This document shows, one piece after another, positions 1 to 11,337 of a stretch of 64,000 bases of DNA (within the stretch, counting starts at the first letter, position 1; the number at the start of each line of letters is the position of its first letter). This stretch comes from Nocardia rhamnosiphila NBRC 108938. GTDB taxonomy: Bacteria > Actinomycetota > Actinomycetes > Mycobacteriales > Mycobacteriaceae. The stretch spans positions 558,001-622,000 of the forward strand of contig NZ_JOAJ01000003.1 in the NCBI RefSeq assembly GCF_000720425.1, in the 5' to 3' direction. Under the pieces are notes generated by a model, which searched no databases, was not told the DNA's origin, and worked only from the letters and a program-made list of their open reading frames with translations. Position numbers and translations under genes: made by a program.

Positions 1-92
1 CACAACGGATTCGTGGCACCGGGCTACATATACCGTTCGCCGAGGTCACCGTGGTGCGGCGCGGCGCACGGGTGTCGGCGGTCAGCGACGGG
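1..92. other. Downstream flank of rplS, no gene assigned
   Basis: Ninety-two bases lie between the window edge and the rplS stop. In mycobacteria the next gene on this strand is signal peptidase lepB, but I cannot see a convincing start codon with a ribosome binding site here. No terminator-like stem stands out. Confidence 0.4.
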
Positions 93-434
93 TCAGCGCT
101 TTTCCTTGATCTTGGCGGCCTTACCGCGCAGCTCCCGCAGGTAGTACAGCTTGGCCCGGCGGACATCACCGCGGGTCACCACATCGATGTGATCGATGGT
201 GGGGCTGTGCACCGGGAAGGTGCGCTCCACACCGACACCGAACGACACCTTGCGCACGGTGAAGGTCTCGCGGATACCGCCGCCCTGGCGCCGGATGACG
301 ACGCCCTTGAAGACCTGGATACGTTCCTTGGAGCCCTCGATGACCTTCACGTGCACATTGAGGGTGTCGCCCGGACGGAAGTCGGGGACGTCGCTGCGCA
401 GCGAGCTCTCGTCGACGAAATCAAGGGTGTTCAT
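93..434 (-). CDS. rplS: 50S ribosomal protein L19
   Basis: L19 is a 50S protein at the 30S/50S interface. The 113-residue product starts [12 protein letters not shown] and has the family core [26 protein letters not shown] and the end [11 protein letters not shown]; length is normal (about 115). The frame stays open far upstream, but the ATG at 434 is chosen because AGAAGGA lies 5 nt before it and the protein then begins as L19 does. It is a single gene with its own promoter about 110 nt upstream; rpsP, rimM and trmD, often linked to rplS in other bacteria, lie 6 kb away here with their own promoter. Confidence 0.97.
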   Translation of the reverse strand: MNTLDFVDESSLRSDVPDFRPGDTLNVHVKVIEGSKERIQVFKGVVIRRQGGGIRETFTVRKVSFGVGVERTFPVHSPTIDHIDVVTRGDVRRAKLYYLRELRGKAAKIKEKR

Positions 435-544
435 GATCATCCTTCTGATGGTCGCGCGAACAGAGGAACCTGGCGGCGCAAAAGCTCGACCGGTTCGTGC
501 TCCGAATGTGGGGTGCGCCCGGGTCATGCCCAGGGCAACCTGTG

Positions 545-579
545 CATTGTGCCAGATCAGCGGTCGCTTTCGGAAACCG
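545..579 (-). promoter_or_regulatory. Predicted rplS promoter (module shared with rpsP)
   Basis: Read on the minus strand the block is CGGTTTCCG, 14 bases, then TCTGGCACAATG. CACAAT is a plausible -10 and TTTCCG/TTCCGA a weak -35. The rpsP promoter has the same two blocks with the same 14-base spacing, which is the main support. It overlaps the 3' end of the upstream membrane protein gene and would give a leader of about 105 nt before rplS. Confidence 0.6.
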
Positions 580-1489
580 GCCCGGCCTGGGCCCCCGCTG
601 CCCCGGCGTCGCCGCCCCGATCGGGCGGCCACAGGTGCAAATCCTGCAGCAGCGGATGCTCCCGCGGCGGTGCGGGTGGCGCCGGTACCACCCTACGCGT
701 CAGTTCCACCTCGGCCGCCGACCGCGCGTGACCGACATCCGGACTGCCGGCGATCAGGTCCTGGACGAAGATCTTGGCCCGGATCACCGGACGTCGGTAC
801 CGGCGTTCCCGCACGATCGCGCGATACATGAGCCGCCGCCGGCTGCCGTAGCGCCACCGCGCCCACGGGGCTCCCGGCCGGCTGAGCCGCAGCGCGCCCA
901 CGACCAGCAGCGGCAGGAAGAACATGCCGAACAGCCCGGTCCAGATCTTGCCCTTGGCGATGACCACGGCGGCCAGCGCCAGATTCACCACCGCGAATCC
1001 GGCGACCAGCAGCCGCGTGCCGACGCCGGGCTGGTGCCGCACACCGTTGATCTCCAGCAGCCACAGCGGATGGAAACCCAGCAGCAGCAGGCCGGTGACC
1101 GCGAGGGCGACGAACACCGCGTCCACCGAGGTCCGTCCCTGCTCCTCCCAGTACACGTCGCGCAGGTAATACAGCAGCGCGAATTCGTCGAGCACGAGCG
1201 CGGCCCCGACCCCGAAGGTGGCGGCCAGGGCCGACGCCGTGCCGGTGCTGTTCCCCGCGGCTCCGGCGATCATCCCGATACCGGATATCAGCACCAGCAC
1301 CACGCCGAACACCATGTGGTGGATGTGCACACCGCCGGACTTCAGGTTGCCGGGCCACCAGCGCACCCGGGCCCGGATGAGCCGGACGCTGACCCTGATC
1401 ACCAGGAACCCGATGATGAAGCCGAACAGAAAGCAGAGCAGCGGGAGCCGGCCCGCGGCGATCACGTCCTCGGACAGCCACTGCCGCAT
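557..1489 (-). CDS. Polytopic membrane protein of unknown function
   Basis: I do not recognise a named family. The 310-residue product has about six hydrophobic segments (roughly residues 14-36, 57-78, 85-103, 126-146, 162-182 and 187-204) and a basic, Arg-rich C-terminal third that should be cytoplasmic. A His cluster HIHH at residues 55-58 begins the second segment, followed by a segment with [14 protein letters not shown]; together these could form a membrane metal or redox site, but this is only inference. It lies between rplS and tex on the same strand, and the rplS promoter lies at its 3' end. The last 60 residues (Pro/Gly/Ala-rich) may be poorly conserved. Confidence 0.75.
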   Translation of the reverse strand: MRQWLSEDVIAAGRLPLLCFLFGFIIGFLVIRVSVRLIRARVRWWPGNLKSGGVHIHHMVFGVVLVLISGIGMIAGAAGNSTGTASALAATFGVGAALVLDEFALLYYLRDVYWEEQGRTSVDAVFVALAVTGLLLLGFHPLWLLEINGVRHQPGVGTRLLVAGFAVVNLALAAVVIAKGKIWTGLFGMFFLPLLVVGALRLSRPGAPWARWRYGSRRRLMYRAIVRERRYRRPVIRAKIFVQDLIAGSPDVGHARSAAEVELTRRVVPAPPAPPREHPLLQDLHLWPPDRGGDAGAAGAQAGPVSESDR

Positions 1490-1513
1490 ACCGGCCCCCG
1501 ATTCAGCTCGTGG

Positions 1514-4036
<2,523 letters not shown>

Positions 4037-4068
4037 ACTACATTCGCCCGGCGACAGGCGGACCGCGC

Positions 4069-4094
4069 CCGGCCCCGGCTCACCCCGGGGCCGG
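4069..4094 (-). terminator. Intrinsic terminator-like hairpin after the acyl-CoA ligase gene
   Basis: CCGGCCCCGG and CCGGGGCCGG form a perfect 10-bp stem around a 6-nt loop (CTCACC), 15 nt beyond the ligase stop codon on the minus strand and ahead of tex. There is no U-tract, as is common in actinobacteria. Confidence 0.6.
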
Positions 4095-4109
4095 ACACAG
4101 CGGGCACGG

Positions 4110-5735
4110 TCATCCGGCGGCGCGCCCCTGCTGCCGCAACAGGAACCGCTGCACCTTGCCGCTGGGGGTCTTGGGCAGTGTGTCGACGAAATGCACCCGG
4201 CGCGGGTAGGCGTGCGCGGCGAACTTCTGCTTCACCAATGTCTGTAGCTGCGATTCCAGTTCCGGGGAACCGGCGGTGTCACCGCGCAACACCACGAACG
4301 CCTCGAGCACTTCGCCGCGCAACTCGTCGGGGAGACCGACGACGGCGGCCTCGGCGACCTCGTCGTGCAGCACCAGCACGCTCTCGACATCAAACGGACC
4401 GATCCGGTACCCGGACATGATGATCACATCGTCGTCGCGGGCGGAGAAGTGGAAGTATCCGTCGGCATCGCGCGAACCGGCGTCGCCGGTGAGATACCAG
4501 CGGCCGTCGGCGGTGAAGCGCTGCGCGGTCTGTTCGGGCGCGTCCAGGTAGCCGAGAAACCACAGCAGCGCACTGCGTTCGGCGTCGATGGCGATCCGGC
4601 CCAGCTCCCCCTCCGGCGCTTCCGTATCCGCGTCGTCGGCCAGGACGGCGCAGGCCCAGCCCGGTAGCGGACGGCCCATCGAACCCGCGGGCGCGGCCGT
4701 ATCCAGATCGTCGTGCCAGGCGTTGCAGATGACCATGCCGTGCTCGGTCTGGCCGTAGTGATCGCGGACCGCCACCCCGAGGTGTTCCGCCGACCAGGCC
4801 ACCACCTCCGGTGTCAACGGTTCACCCGCGGAGGAGGCCCGGCGCAGCCGGACCGGGTTGCCCGGCTCGCCGGCGCGCAGGGCGCGATAGACGGTGGGCG
4901 CGGCCGCGAAATTGGTGACCCCGAAACGTTCCAGTACCTGCCAGGTCAGCGCCGGGGAGAATCCGGCGTGCAGTAGCAGGCTGCGGGTTCCGGACGCCAG
5001 CGGACCGAGGATCGCGTAATAGAGACCGTAGGCCCAGCCCGGGTCGGCGGCGTTCCAGAAGACATCGTCGGGGCGGACGTCCAGCGCGAACTCCTGATAG
5101 GCGTGGAACGACGCCAGGGCGCGCACCGGAATCGGCACCCCCTTGGGGGTACCGGTGGTGCCGCTGGTGAACAGCTGGACGAGCAGTCCGTCCCCACCCA
5201 CCACGGCCGGTGGTTCCGTTCCGGTCCCGGCGCTCGGCAATTCGGCCATCAGCAGGGCACCCGGGACGTCGGTATCGCCGGTGACGATGGTGCGCCACGG
5301 CGGATCCGCCGGCATATCGCCGCCCGGCGCCAGCTTGCCGACCTGATCCGGGTCGGCGATCACCACCGAAGCCCCGGAAGCCTGGAGCCGGAATGCGATG
5401 GCGGGCGGGGCGAACGCGGTGAACAGCGGGACATGTACCGCTCCGCGACGCCAGATGCCGAGCAGCACCACCACCAGATCGACCGATTTCGCCATCAGCG
5501 TCGCGACCTGGTCGCCGGGGCCCACACCGAGCCCGGCCAGGGCCGCGGCGAAACGTTCGGACCGCGCGCGCAGTTCACCGTAGGTGAGATCGATCGCCGA
5601 CAGATCGCTGTCGATCACGGTGAACGCGACGGCGTCGGCCGGATGCCGGTCGCACAGCAATTCCGCCGCACAGGCGTCGGGCCCATCATAGGCGTCCAGC
5701 AGTTCGCGTACCCGCGCGTTCGGGTCGGCACCCAT
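4110..5735 (-). CDS. AMP-forming acyl-CoA synthetase (acetyl/medium-chain type)
   Basis: An adenylate-forming enzyme that activates a carboxylic acid with ATP and then transfers it to CoA. The 541-residue product carries the P-loop-like LFTSGTTGTPKGVP, the DHYGQTEHGMV motif, the hinge YLTGDAGSRDADGYFHFSAR with DDVIIMSGYRIGP, and the C-terminal catalytic lysine in PKTPSGKVQR. The overall pattern resembles acetyl-CoA synthetase-like and medium-chain ligases more than FadD long-chain enzymes; substrate cannot be read from sequence. ATG at 5735 has GAGGAG 7 nt upstream. It is divergent from a RamA-like regulator across 92 bp, which suggests acetate or short-chain acid activation under that regulator's control. 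Confidence 0.9.
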   Translation of the reverse strand: MGADPNARVRELLDAYDGPDACAAELLCDRHPADAVAFTVIDSDLSAIDLTYGELRARSERFAAALAGLGVGPGDQVATLMAKSVDLVVVLLGIWRRGAVHVPLFTAFAPPAIAFRLQASGASVVIADPDQVGKLAPGGDMPADPPWRTIVTGDTDVPGALLMAELPSAGTGTEPPAVVGGDGLLVQLFTSGTTGTPKGVPIPVRALASFHAYQEFALDVRPDDVFWNAADPGWAYGLYYAILGPLASGTRSLLLHAGFSPALTWQVLERFGVTNFAAAPTVYRALRAGEPGNPVRLRRASSAGEPLTPEVVAWSAEHLGVAVRDHYGQTEHGMVICNAWHDDLDTAAPAGSMGRPLPGWACAVLADDADTEAPEGELGRIAIDAERSALLWFLGYLDAPEQTAQRFTADGRWYLTGDAGSRDADGYFHFSARDDDVIIMSGYRIGPFDVESVLVLHDEVAEAAVVGLPDELRGEVLEAFVVLRGDTAGSPELESQLQTLVKQKFAAHAYPRRVHFVDTLPKTPSGKVQRFLLRQQGRAAG

Positions 5736-5802
5736 CTCACATCTCCTCGGTCGTCCGGCCGGTGTGTTGCCATAGGATGTAGGTCACACCAGGTCCGGCA
5801 CT

Positions 5803-5818
5803 ACCCCCGAAAAGGGGT
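5803..5818. promoter_or_regulatory. Candidate RamA-type operator (ACCCCC...AGGGGT inverted repeat)
   Basis: The 92-bp divergent spacer holds ACCCCCG at 5803-5809 and AGGGGT at 5813-5818, an inverted C-run/G-run pair. RamA of Corynebacterium glutamicum binds short runs of the form A-C(4-5) or G(4-6)-T. The G-run is also the probable ribosome binding site of the regulator gene (10 nt before its ATG), so a bound protein would cover its own translation start region. This double duty makes the site ambiguous. Confidence 0.45.
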
Positions 5819-5827
5819 GACAACCCG

Positions 5828-6682
5828 ATGTCCACTCTCCCGCCGCTGCTGCGCCCGCGCGACGGCGACGCGCTGCGCGCCGAGATCCGCCGGCTCGCGG
5901 CTGTCGCCGGGGTGCCGGTGATCTTCGGGGGCGAGGTCAGCGCCGGTACCCTGCGGCTGACCGAGTTCGCCGGGGTCCGGACCAACGGTCTGCGCGGTCT
6001 GTCGGTGACCCGCGCGTCCGGGCTGGGTGGCCGGGTCGTGGATTCGCGCCGGCCCGCCGCGGTCTCCGACTACGGCAACGCGCTCTCGATCACGCACCAC
6101 TACGACGGGCCGGTACTCGGCGAGGGCCTCCGGTCGGTGGTCGCGGTACCGGTGGTGGTGTCGGGTCGTTCCCGGGCGGTGCTGTACGCGGCGACCAGGG
6201 GCCCCGGTCCCCTCGGCGACCGGACCGCCGACGCGCTGGTGCAGGCCGGACGCCGGCTCGCCACCGAGATCGGTGTACGCGACGAGGTGGACCGGCGGTT
6301 ACGCCTGCTGGATATGACCACTCCCACTCCCGCCAGCGACGGTGTGGTGGCCGAGGAGTTGCGTGCGGTCCAGGCCGAGTTGCGCGCCATCGCGAACGCG
6401 GCCGGCGACGAGCATATGCGGGACAAGTTGCGGAATGTCGGTGAGCGGCTCACCCGCGCACTCGCCGGCGGGCCCGTCCCCGATGCGCCGCGGCTCGCGC
6501 GCCGCGAAATCGATGTACTGTCGCAGGTCGCGCTGGGTTGCTCCAACCAGACTGTCGCTCAACGACTTTCGCTGGGCCCGGAAACGGTCAAGAGTTATCT
6601 GCGCAGCGCGATGCGCAAACTCGACGCCCACTCCCGGCACGAGGCCGTAGCCACCGCCCGCCGCCTCGGCATCATTCCCTGA
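5828..6682 (+). CDS. RamA-like GAF/LuxR-type transcriptional regulator
   Basis: A 284-residue regulator with an N-terminal GAF-like sensor region (about 20-165, including ASGLGGRVVDSRRPAAVSDY and GLRSVVAVPVVVSGR), a helical linker, and a C-terminal LuxR helix-turn-helix (ARREIDVLSQVALGCSNQTV, then LGPETVKSYLRSAMRKLD, about 217-280). Size, architecture and the neighbouring acyl-CoA ligase match RamA (282 aa), the acetate metabolism regulator of corynebacteria. Role is inferred: activation or repression of the divergent ligase, and possibly of distant acetate genes. Start is the ATG 10 nt after AAAGGGG. Confidence 0.88.
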   Translation: MSTLPPLLRPRDGDALRAEIRRLAAVAGVPVIFGGEVSAGTLRLTEFAGVRTNGLRGLSVTRASGLGGRVVDSRRPAAVSDYGNALSITHHYDGPVLGEGLRSVVAVPVVVSGRSRAVLYAATRGPGPLGDRTADALVQAGRRLATEIGVRDEVDRRLRLLDMTTPTPASDGVVAEELRAVQAELRAIANAAGDEHMRDKLRNVGERLTRALAGGPVPDAPRLARREIDVLSQVALGCSNQTVAQRLSLGPETVKSYLRSAMRKLDAHSRHEAVATARRLGIIP

Positions 6683-6684
6683 CC

Positions 6685-6712
6685 GCGCCGAGGCGGCACG
6701 TGGACTCGGCGC
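6685..6712 (+). terminator. Terminator-like hairpin after the RamA-like gene
   Basis: GCGCCGAG and CTCGGCGC pair perfectly (8 bp) around a 12-nt loop, starting 3 nt after the stop codon. The remaining bases up to the trmD stop at 6853, where the two genes converge, show no further gene. Confidence 0.5.
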
Positions 6713-6852
6713 CTGCCGCGGAAGGCCGGGCTGCCCCGGTACTCAGCCGGTCCCGAACGGCCGCCCAGTTCTCGTGCGACCTGCTCGGCGGTGAAGCGCC
6801 GCGACACACCTGTTCTGTATCGCCACCGTGACCCCCACCCGGGTAGCGCGGC

Positions 6853-7539
6853 TCAGTCCGTATCGGGCAGCAGATCCGGGCGCCGTTCCCGCGTGCGGAC
6901 CAATGACTGCTCCCGCCGCCAAGCCGCGATCCGGGCATGGTCTCCGGACAGCAGGATCGGCGGTACCTCGAGTCCCCGCCAGCTCACCGGGCGGGTGTAA
7001 CTGGGGCCCTCCAGCAATCCGTCGGAGAACGAATCCTGTTCGTGCGACTGCTGGTTGCCGAGTACACCGGGGATCAACCGGACCACCGCCTCGGTCATCA
7101 CGAGGACCGCGGCCTCGCCACCGATCAGGACGTAGTCCCCGATACTGACCTCTTCGACACGGACCCGGCGGGCCGCGTCGTCGAACACCCGCTGATCGAT
7201 ACCCTCGTAGCGGCCGCAGGCGAACACCAGGTGTTCTTCGCCGGCCCACCGCTGCGCGGTCTCCTGAGTGAAGGGGACGCCGGCGGGTGTGGGAACCACG
7301 AGCAGGGCGTCGTCCGGGCACACCGCGTCGAGCGCGTCCCCCCAGACGGCGGGTTTCATCACCATGCCCGGTCCGCCGCCGTAGGGCGAATCGTCGACGG
7401 ATTTGTGCACATCGTGGGTCCAGCGCCGCAGATCGTGGACATCCACCGACACGACGCCCTTCTCGATGGCCTTGCCCAGCAGCGCGGTGCGCAACGGGTC
7501 CAGGTATTCCGGGAAGATGGTGACCACGTCGATCCTCAT
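6853..7539 (-). CDS. trmD: tRNA (guanine-37-N1) methyltransferase
   Basis: TrmD methylates G37 next to the anticodon using S-adenosylmethionine and prevents +1 frameshifting. The 228-residue product starts [13 protein letters not shown] and has the trefoil-knot SAM site ([37 protein letters not shown]). An upstream in-frame GTG at 7551 is rejected because it lies inside the ribosome binding site GAGGTG, which is 9 nt from the ATG at 7539. It is the last gene of rpsP-khpA-rimM-trmD, 13 nt after rimM. The C-terminal end [10 protein letters not shown] is short but normal. Confidence 0.97.
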   Translation of the reverse strand: MRIDVVTIFPEYLDPLRTALLGKAIEKGVVSVDVHDLRRWTHDVHKSVDDSPYGGGPGMVMKPAVWGDALDAVCPDDALLVVPTPAGVPFTQETAQRWAGEEHLVFACGRYEGIDQRVFDDAARRVRVEEVSIGDYVLIGGEAAVLVMTEAVVRLIPGVLGNQQSHEQDSFSDGLLEGPSYTRPVSWRGLEVPPILLSGDHARIAAWRREQSLVRTRERRPDLLPDTD

Positions 7540-7552
7540 GACGCCGGCCACC

Positions 7553-8077
7553 TCATTCCGGATCCAGTAGGCCTTCGGGCGGGTCGATCACGATCAGCGC
7601 GTCGGCGATCGACACCGTCGGCACGATGGCGGTGACGAAGGGGACCAGGATCTCCCGCCCGTCCGCGGCGGCGCGGATCGAGAGCAGTTCACCGGCCGCC
7701 GAATGCAGCACCTCGGTGACGGTGCCGACTTCGGTCCCGTCGGTGAGCTGTACGCGCAGGCCCTCGAGTTCGTGATCGTAGAACTCGTCCGGGTCCTCCG
7801 ACGGCCCGAGTTCCTCGCTGTCCACCAGGAACAGCGTGCCGCGCAGGGCGTCGGCGGCGGACCGGTCGGTGACGCCTACCAGATTCACCAGAAGCCGGCC
7901 CGAATGTTCCCGGGCCGACTCCACGGTGAAGTCACGGACCTGAGCCGAGCGCGCCGCGCGCCCGTGCAGCACCGCGCCGGGCGCGAATCGCGCCTCCGGT
8001 TCATCGGTACGCACCTCGACCACCAGTTCGCCCCGCACACCGTGCGAGCGGGCGACCCGGCCCACGACGAGTTCCAT
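7553..8077 (-). CDS. rimM: Ribosome maturation factor RimM
   Basis: RimM assists late assembly of the 30S head domain and binds ribosomal protein S19. The 174-residue protein has the N-terminal RimM barrel ([19 protein letters not shown], 1-85) and a C-terminal PRC barrel ([20 protein letters not shown] to [11 protein letters not shown]). It follows khpA directly: the khpA stop and the rimM ATG are adjacent with no spacer, so the two are probably translated together. Confidence 0.97.
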   Translation of the reverse strand: MELVVGRVARSHGVRGELVVEVRTDEPEARFAPGAVLHGRAARSAQVRDFTVESAREHSGRLLVNLVGVTDRSAADALRGTLFLVDSEELGPSEDPDEFYDHELEGLRVQLTDGTEVGTVTEVLHSAAGELLSIRAAADGREILVPFVTAIVPTVSIADALIVIDPPEGLLDPE

Positions 8078-8320
8078 CTACTGGTCGGTGTCGACCACGT
8101 CGACCCGGATACCCCGGCCGCCGATACCGGCGACGAGGGTACGCAGGGCAGTCGCGGTGCGGCCACCCCGGCCGATGACCTTGCCCAGGTCGTCGGGGTG
8201 GACGTGCACCTCGACGGTGCGCCCGCGGCGGCCGGTGATCAGCTCGACGCGGACGTCATCGGGATTGGCGACGATACCGCGAACCAGATGTTCCACGGCA
8301 TCGGCGACGACGACGCTCAT
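8078..8320 (-). CDS. khpA: KH-domain RNA-binding protein KhpA
   Basis: An 80-residue single type-II KH domain with the RNA-contacting GxxG loop as GRGG in LGKVIGRGGRTATALRTL. KhpA partners KhpB/Jag in Gram-positive bacteria and affects sRNA binding, cell elongation and division. It sits between rpsP and rimM as in mycobacteria (Rv2908c). Its ATG overlaps the rpsP stop by one base (TAATG), a coupling arrangement. Confidence 0.95.
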   Translation of the reverse strand: MSVVVADAVEHLVRGIVANPDDVRVELITGRRGRTVEVHVHPDDLGKVIGRGGRTATALRTLVAGIGGRGIRVDVVDTDQ

Positions 8321-8760
8321 TACTCGGCGGCCTCGGCGGACTCGGTCGCCTCGGCGCCCTCTTCCTTGTCCTTCTTGGCCTTCTTCTTCGGGGTGACGGC
8401 TTCGGCGGCCGGCTCGTTGTCGGCGGCGGCCAGCGCGGCATTGAAGAGATCCAGCTTGGACGGCTTGGGCTCGGCGACCTTCAGGGTGCCCTCGGCACCC
8501 GGCAGGCCCTTGAACTTCTGCCAGTCGCCGGTGATCTCCAGGAGCCGCTGCACCGGTTCGGTCGGCTGCGCGCCGACACCCAGCCAGTACTGCGCCCGCT
8601 CCGAGTCGATCTCGATCAGCGAGGGCTCTTCCTTGGGGTGGTACTTGCCGATGGACTCGATGGCCCGGCCGTCACGACGGGTGCGGGCGTCCGCGACGAC
8701 GACGCGGTACTGCGGGTTGCGGATCTTGCCCATACGAGTGAGCTTGATGCGAACAGCCAT
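8320..8760 (-). CDS. rpsP: 30S ribosomal protein S16
   Basis: S16 is a primary assembly protein of the 30S body. Residues 1-85 are typical ([40 protein letters not shown]). At 146 residues it is longer than the 80-90 of most bacteria because of a C-terminal extension from about residue 105 that ends in Ala/Lys/Glu-rich sequence ([20 protein letters not shown]); actinobacterial S16 proteins commonly carry such a tail. First gene of the rpsP-khpA-rimM-trmD operon, with AAAGG upstream of the ATG and a promoter about 145 nt away. Confidence 0.97.
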   Translation of the reverse strand: MAVRIKLTRMGKIRNPQYRVVVADARTRRDGRAIESIGKYHPKEEPSLIEIDSERAQYWLGVGAQPTEPVQRLLEITGDWQKFKGLPGAEGTLKVAEPKPSKLDLFNAALAAADNEPAAEAVTPKKKAKKDKEEGAEATESAEAAE

Positions 8761-9089
8761 CTGCTGATCTGCCTTTCATAGTGGTCACGGCGCAATTCAG
8801 CGACTCACGCGGTCTCGCGAGCCCGGTTTTGCGAATGAAGTGTGTGACCGCCGCGCGGTACGTGACCGGAGACGGGCTGACACTGTCCAGAAGGACGGTC
8901 GACCATTCTGCCAGACGCCGGCACCGGCCCGGAAACCGCCCGGGTACCCGGGCTCGCGGGCGGCGCCGCCGGGGCGTGTCGTCCCGTCGGCGGGGATCCG
9001 CCGGTTGGCAACTGGTCAGTCGTCTGAGTAGCGTCCGACCGGTCGTATCCGGGCAGGATCCGGCCGAGTCGAATGGGAGTACCGACCAC
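8761..9089. other. Divergent promoter region between rpsP and the VWA gene
   Basis: The 329-bp spacer holds the rpsP leader of about 140 nt with its promoter at 8904-8938, and a possible plus-strand promoter for the VWA gene: TTGGCA at 9005-9010 and TAGCGT at 9029-9034, spaced 18 bp. The plus-strand frame of the VWA gene is open through this region, but it has no coding character and no signal peptide start before 9090. Confidence 0.5.
8904..8938 (-). promoter_or_regulatory. Predicted rpsP operon promoter (module shared with rplS)
   Basis: On the minus strand: CGGTTTCCG, 14 bases, then TCTGGCAGAATG. Compared with the rplS promoter, 20 of 21 bases in the two blocks are the same and the spacing is equal, while the 14 spacer bases differ. 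CAGAAT is the likely -10. Confidence 0.6.
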
Positions 9090-10976
9090 GTGTCATTCTC
9101 GAACAGATTTCTGGCCGCGGCCGCGGCGGGGGTGATCGGCCTGGTGCCGGTCTCGGTTCCGGCCCTGGCCCAGCAGTCACCGCAGCAGCCGGAGTACGCG
9201 CCGACCATGCTGGTCCTGGACGCCTCGGGCTCCATGGCGGCGCCCGACCCCGGCGGCGGCACCAAGATGGACGCGGCGAAGAACGCAGTGCGGTCGTTCG
9301 TGACCGCGGCACCGGCCTCGGCGAAGGTCGGTTTGACCGCGTACGGCACGTCCACGGGTTCCACGGACGCGGAGAAGGACGCCGGCTGCCGCGACGTCCA
9401 GGTGCTGCATCCGGCCGAGACCCTCGACAGGCCCGCGCTGACCGGTGCCGCGGACCGGATCGTGCCCAGCGGCTACACCCCGATCGGGACCTCCTTGCGG
9501 ACCGCCGCCGCGGCCCTGCCCCAGGAGGGTCCGCGTTCGATCGTCCTGGTCTCCGACGGACTGGACACCTGCGCCCCGCCGGACCCGTGTGAGGTCGCGC
9601 GCGAATTGTCCGCCCAGGGCGCCGAGATCGTGGTGCACGCCATCGGCTTCGGTGTCGACGATCCGTCCCGCGCCCAGCTGACCTGTATCGCCCAGGCCAC
9701 CGGCGGCACCTATACCGATGCCGTGGACGGGAAAACCCTGGAACAGGTGCTCCCGCGCGTGAGCGCCACCGCCCTGCGCACCTACGCACCCACCGGCAGC
9801 CCGCTCGCGGGCACCGCGGGCTATCGGGACGCACCGGTGGCCGCCGCGGGCCAGTACCTGGATGTGCTCGGGCAGCGCGCGCCGCGCTACTACGCGGTGG
9901 ACGTACCCGACGACGCGACGGCCTATTTCAGCGCCACCGTGTCCTTCCCGCGCGGCGGGGAGGCCGTGTTCGCGAACAACCGCCTCGACCTACGGGTCTA
10001 CGGCACCGACGGCGAAGACTGCCATGTCTACGAGAACGAGCTGGCCACCCGCTCCACCGATGGTGTGGCGCTGACCGTCGGCAGCGCGTGGACAGGCGCG
10101 GCCGAACCCGACACCGGGAGTCCGAGCACCGACCGGTGCCGGGGCGGCGGACGCTACTACTTCGCCCTGGAATGGGCTCATGTCGCCGACAACGCTCCAG
10201 CGCAGCTGCCGGTGGAATTACTGGTCGGCGTGGAGCCCGCGGTCGCCGATCCGGGCCCGACACCGGATCCGGAAGCGGTGGAGTTCGCCGCGCCGGACGG
10301 AGTGGCCGTCCCGGCGATCGGCGGGGGCTCGTTCAATGTCGCGGCCGCCCTGCCCGGTTCCGGCCGGTACACCGATACCCTGCAGCGCGGCGAATTCGTC
10401 TTCTACCGGGTGAAACTGGAGTGGGGCCAAGGGCTGGCATACCGGGTGCGGTTCGCCGCGACCCCCGAGCGCGGCGTCGACTATGTCTCGAATATCGCCA
10501 CCACGCTCTACAACCCGTACCGGGCGGAACTCGATTCCGATTTCGCCGCCTACACCGGGACCGAGAACATCCTGCCGAGCAACGACCCGGCGCTGGCCAC
10601 CACACCGATCAGGTTCCTGAACCGAGAGGCTGCCGATCACCTGGTGCACGACCAGGCGGTGGCGGGCTGGTACTACATCGCGGTGAAGCTGAGCCCCGCG
10701 CACGGCGAGCGGGCCCAGGTCGCGCCGGTACCGGTCGAGCTGGAGGTGGATGTCACCGGCGAGCCCGAGCCGGGGCCGCGCTACGCCGGCGATTCCGCGA
10801 GTACGGGCACCTTCGGCACAGACCCGCAGCAAGCCGGTGCGCCGGATCCCGCCGCTGCGGCCGACCCAGCACCCGACGGCATATCGCCGCTGGTGTGGGT
10901 GGCCGTCGGTGGCGCGGTGCTGGTGATCTCGGCGGCGACGATCGCCTTCCTGCTCAGCCGCCGCAGGAGGCGCTGA
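9090..10976 (+). CDS. Membrane-anchored VWA-domain surface protein
   Basis: A 628-residue exported protein. Residues 1-30 form a signal peptide ([20 protein letters not shown], cleaved near ALAQQ). The VWA domain (about 35-215) has a complete metal-ion-dependent adhesion site: DASGS, the Thr of GYTPIGTSL and the Asp of [10 protein letters not shown] long beta-rich region follows, then a Pro/Ala-rich stalk, one transmembrane helix ([20 protein letters not shown]) and a basic RRRRR tail, so most of the protein lies outside the membrane. The GTG start at 9090 is chosen because the signal peptide starts there and GGGAGT lies 10 nt upstream. Ligand is unknown. It is alone, convergent with ffh. Confidence 0.85.
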   Translation: MSFSNRFLAAAAAGVIGLVPVSVPALAQQSPQQPEYAPTMLVLDASGSMAAPDPGGGTKMDAAKNAVRSFVTAAPASAKVGLTAYGTSTGSTDAEKDAGCRDVQVLHPAETLDRPALTGAADRIVPSGYTPIGTSLRTAAAALPQEGPRSIVLVSDGLDTCAPPDPCEVARELSAQGAEIVVHAIGFGVDDPSRAQLTCIAQATGGTYTDAVDGKTLEQVLPRVSATALRTYAPTGSPLAGTAGYRDAPVAAAGQYLDVLGQRAPRYYAVDVPDDATAYFSATVSFPRGGEAVFANNRLDLRVYGTDGEDCHVYENELATRSTDGVALTVGSAWTGAAEPDTGSPSTDRCRGGGRYYFALEWAHVADNAPAQLPVELLVGVEPAVADPGPTPDPEAVEFAAPDGVAVPAIGGGSFNVAAALPGSGRYTDTLQRGEFVFYRVKLEWGQGLAYRVRFAATPERGVDYVSNIATTLYNPYRAELDSDFAAYTGTENILPSNDPALATTPIRFLNREAADHLVHDQAVAGWYYIAVKLSPAHGERAQVAPVPVELEVDVTGEPEPGPRYAGDSASTGTFGTDPQQAGAPDPAAAADPAPDGISPLVWVAVGGAVLVISAATIAFLLSRRRRR

Positions 10977-10986
10977 CCGAACTCGT

Positions 10987-11024
10987 CGGGGCACAGCCGG
11001 TGCGCACCCGCCCGCTGTGCCCCG
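10987..11024 (+). terminator. Terminator-like hairpin after the VWA gene
   Basis: CGGGGCACAGC and GCTGTGCCCCG form a perfect 11-bp stem with a 16-nt loop, 10 nt after the stop codon. Confidence 0.6.
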
Positions 11025-11049
11025 CTCCCCGGTCCCGCCGCAACCCCGG

Positions 11050-11180
11050 TCCCGGGCGGTCTCGGGCTGGGCCTCGGGCTCGGTCTGGGCCTCTGGCCCG
11101 GGCTCGGACTCGGACTCGGTCTGGGTCTCGGTCTAAGCCTCGGTCTGGGTCTCGGTCTAAGCCTCGGTCTGGGCCTCTGA
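11050..11180. repeat. Degenerate CTCGG-type repeat tract
   Basis: A decayed array of units related to CTCGGTCTGGGT and CTCGGACTCGGA. It contains two successive copies of a 24-bp unit (CTCGGTCTGGGT plus CTCGGTCTAAGC). It runs straight into the pure hexamer array at 11181 and looks like its older, mutated flank. No gene is seen. Confidence 0.8.
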
Positions 11181-11294
11181 CTCGGACTCGGACTCGGACT
11201 CGGACTCGGACTCGGACTCGGACTCGGACTCGGACTCGGACTCGGACTCGGACTCGGACTCGGACTCGGACTCGGACTCGGACTCGGACTCGGA
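11181..11294. repeat. Perfect hexamer microsatellite (CTCGGA)19
   Basis: Nineteen uninterrupted copies of CTCGGA (114 bp). In the three frames of the plus strand this reads Leu-Gly, Ser-Asp or Arg-Thr dipeptides; on the minus strand Ser-Glu, Pro-Ser or Arg-Val. None of these frames has a plausible start with a ribosome binding site, and no flanking domain is visible, so it is treated as intergenic satellite DNA. It lies 205 bp after the VWA gene and 250 bp before the end of ffh. Confidence 0.9.
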
Positions 11295-11337
11295 GCATCG
11301 CATCCCGACGCAACCCAGAACCTCGCACATCAGATCC

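Noticed and set aside
6595..6807. Minus-strand 70-codon frame MSRRFTAEQVARELGG
   Set aside because: Its end lies inside the RamA-like gene and the opening similarity to a helix is too short to support.
11181..11294. CRISPR array
   Set aside because: The repeats are 6 bp with no spacers between them, so this is a microsatellite.
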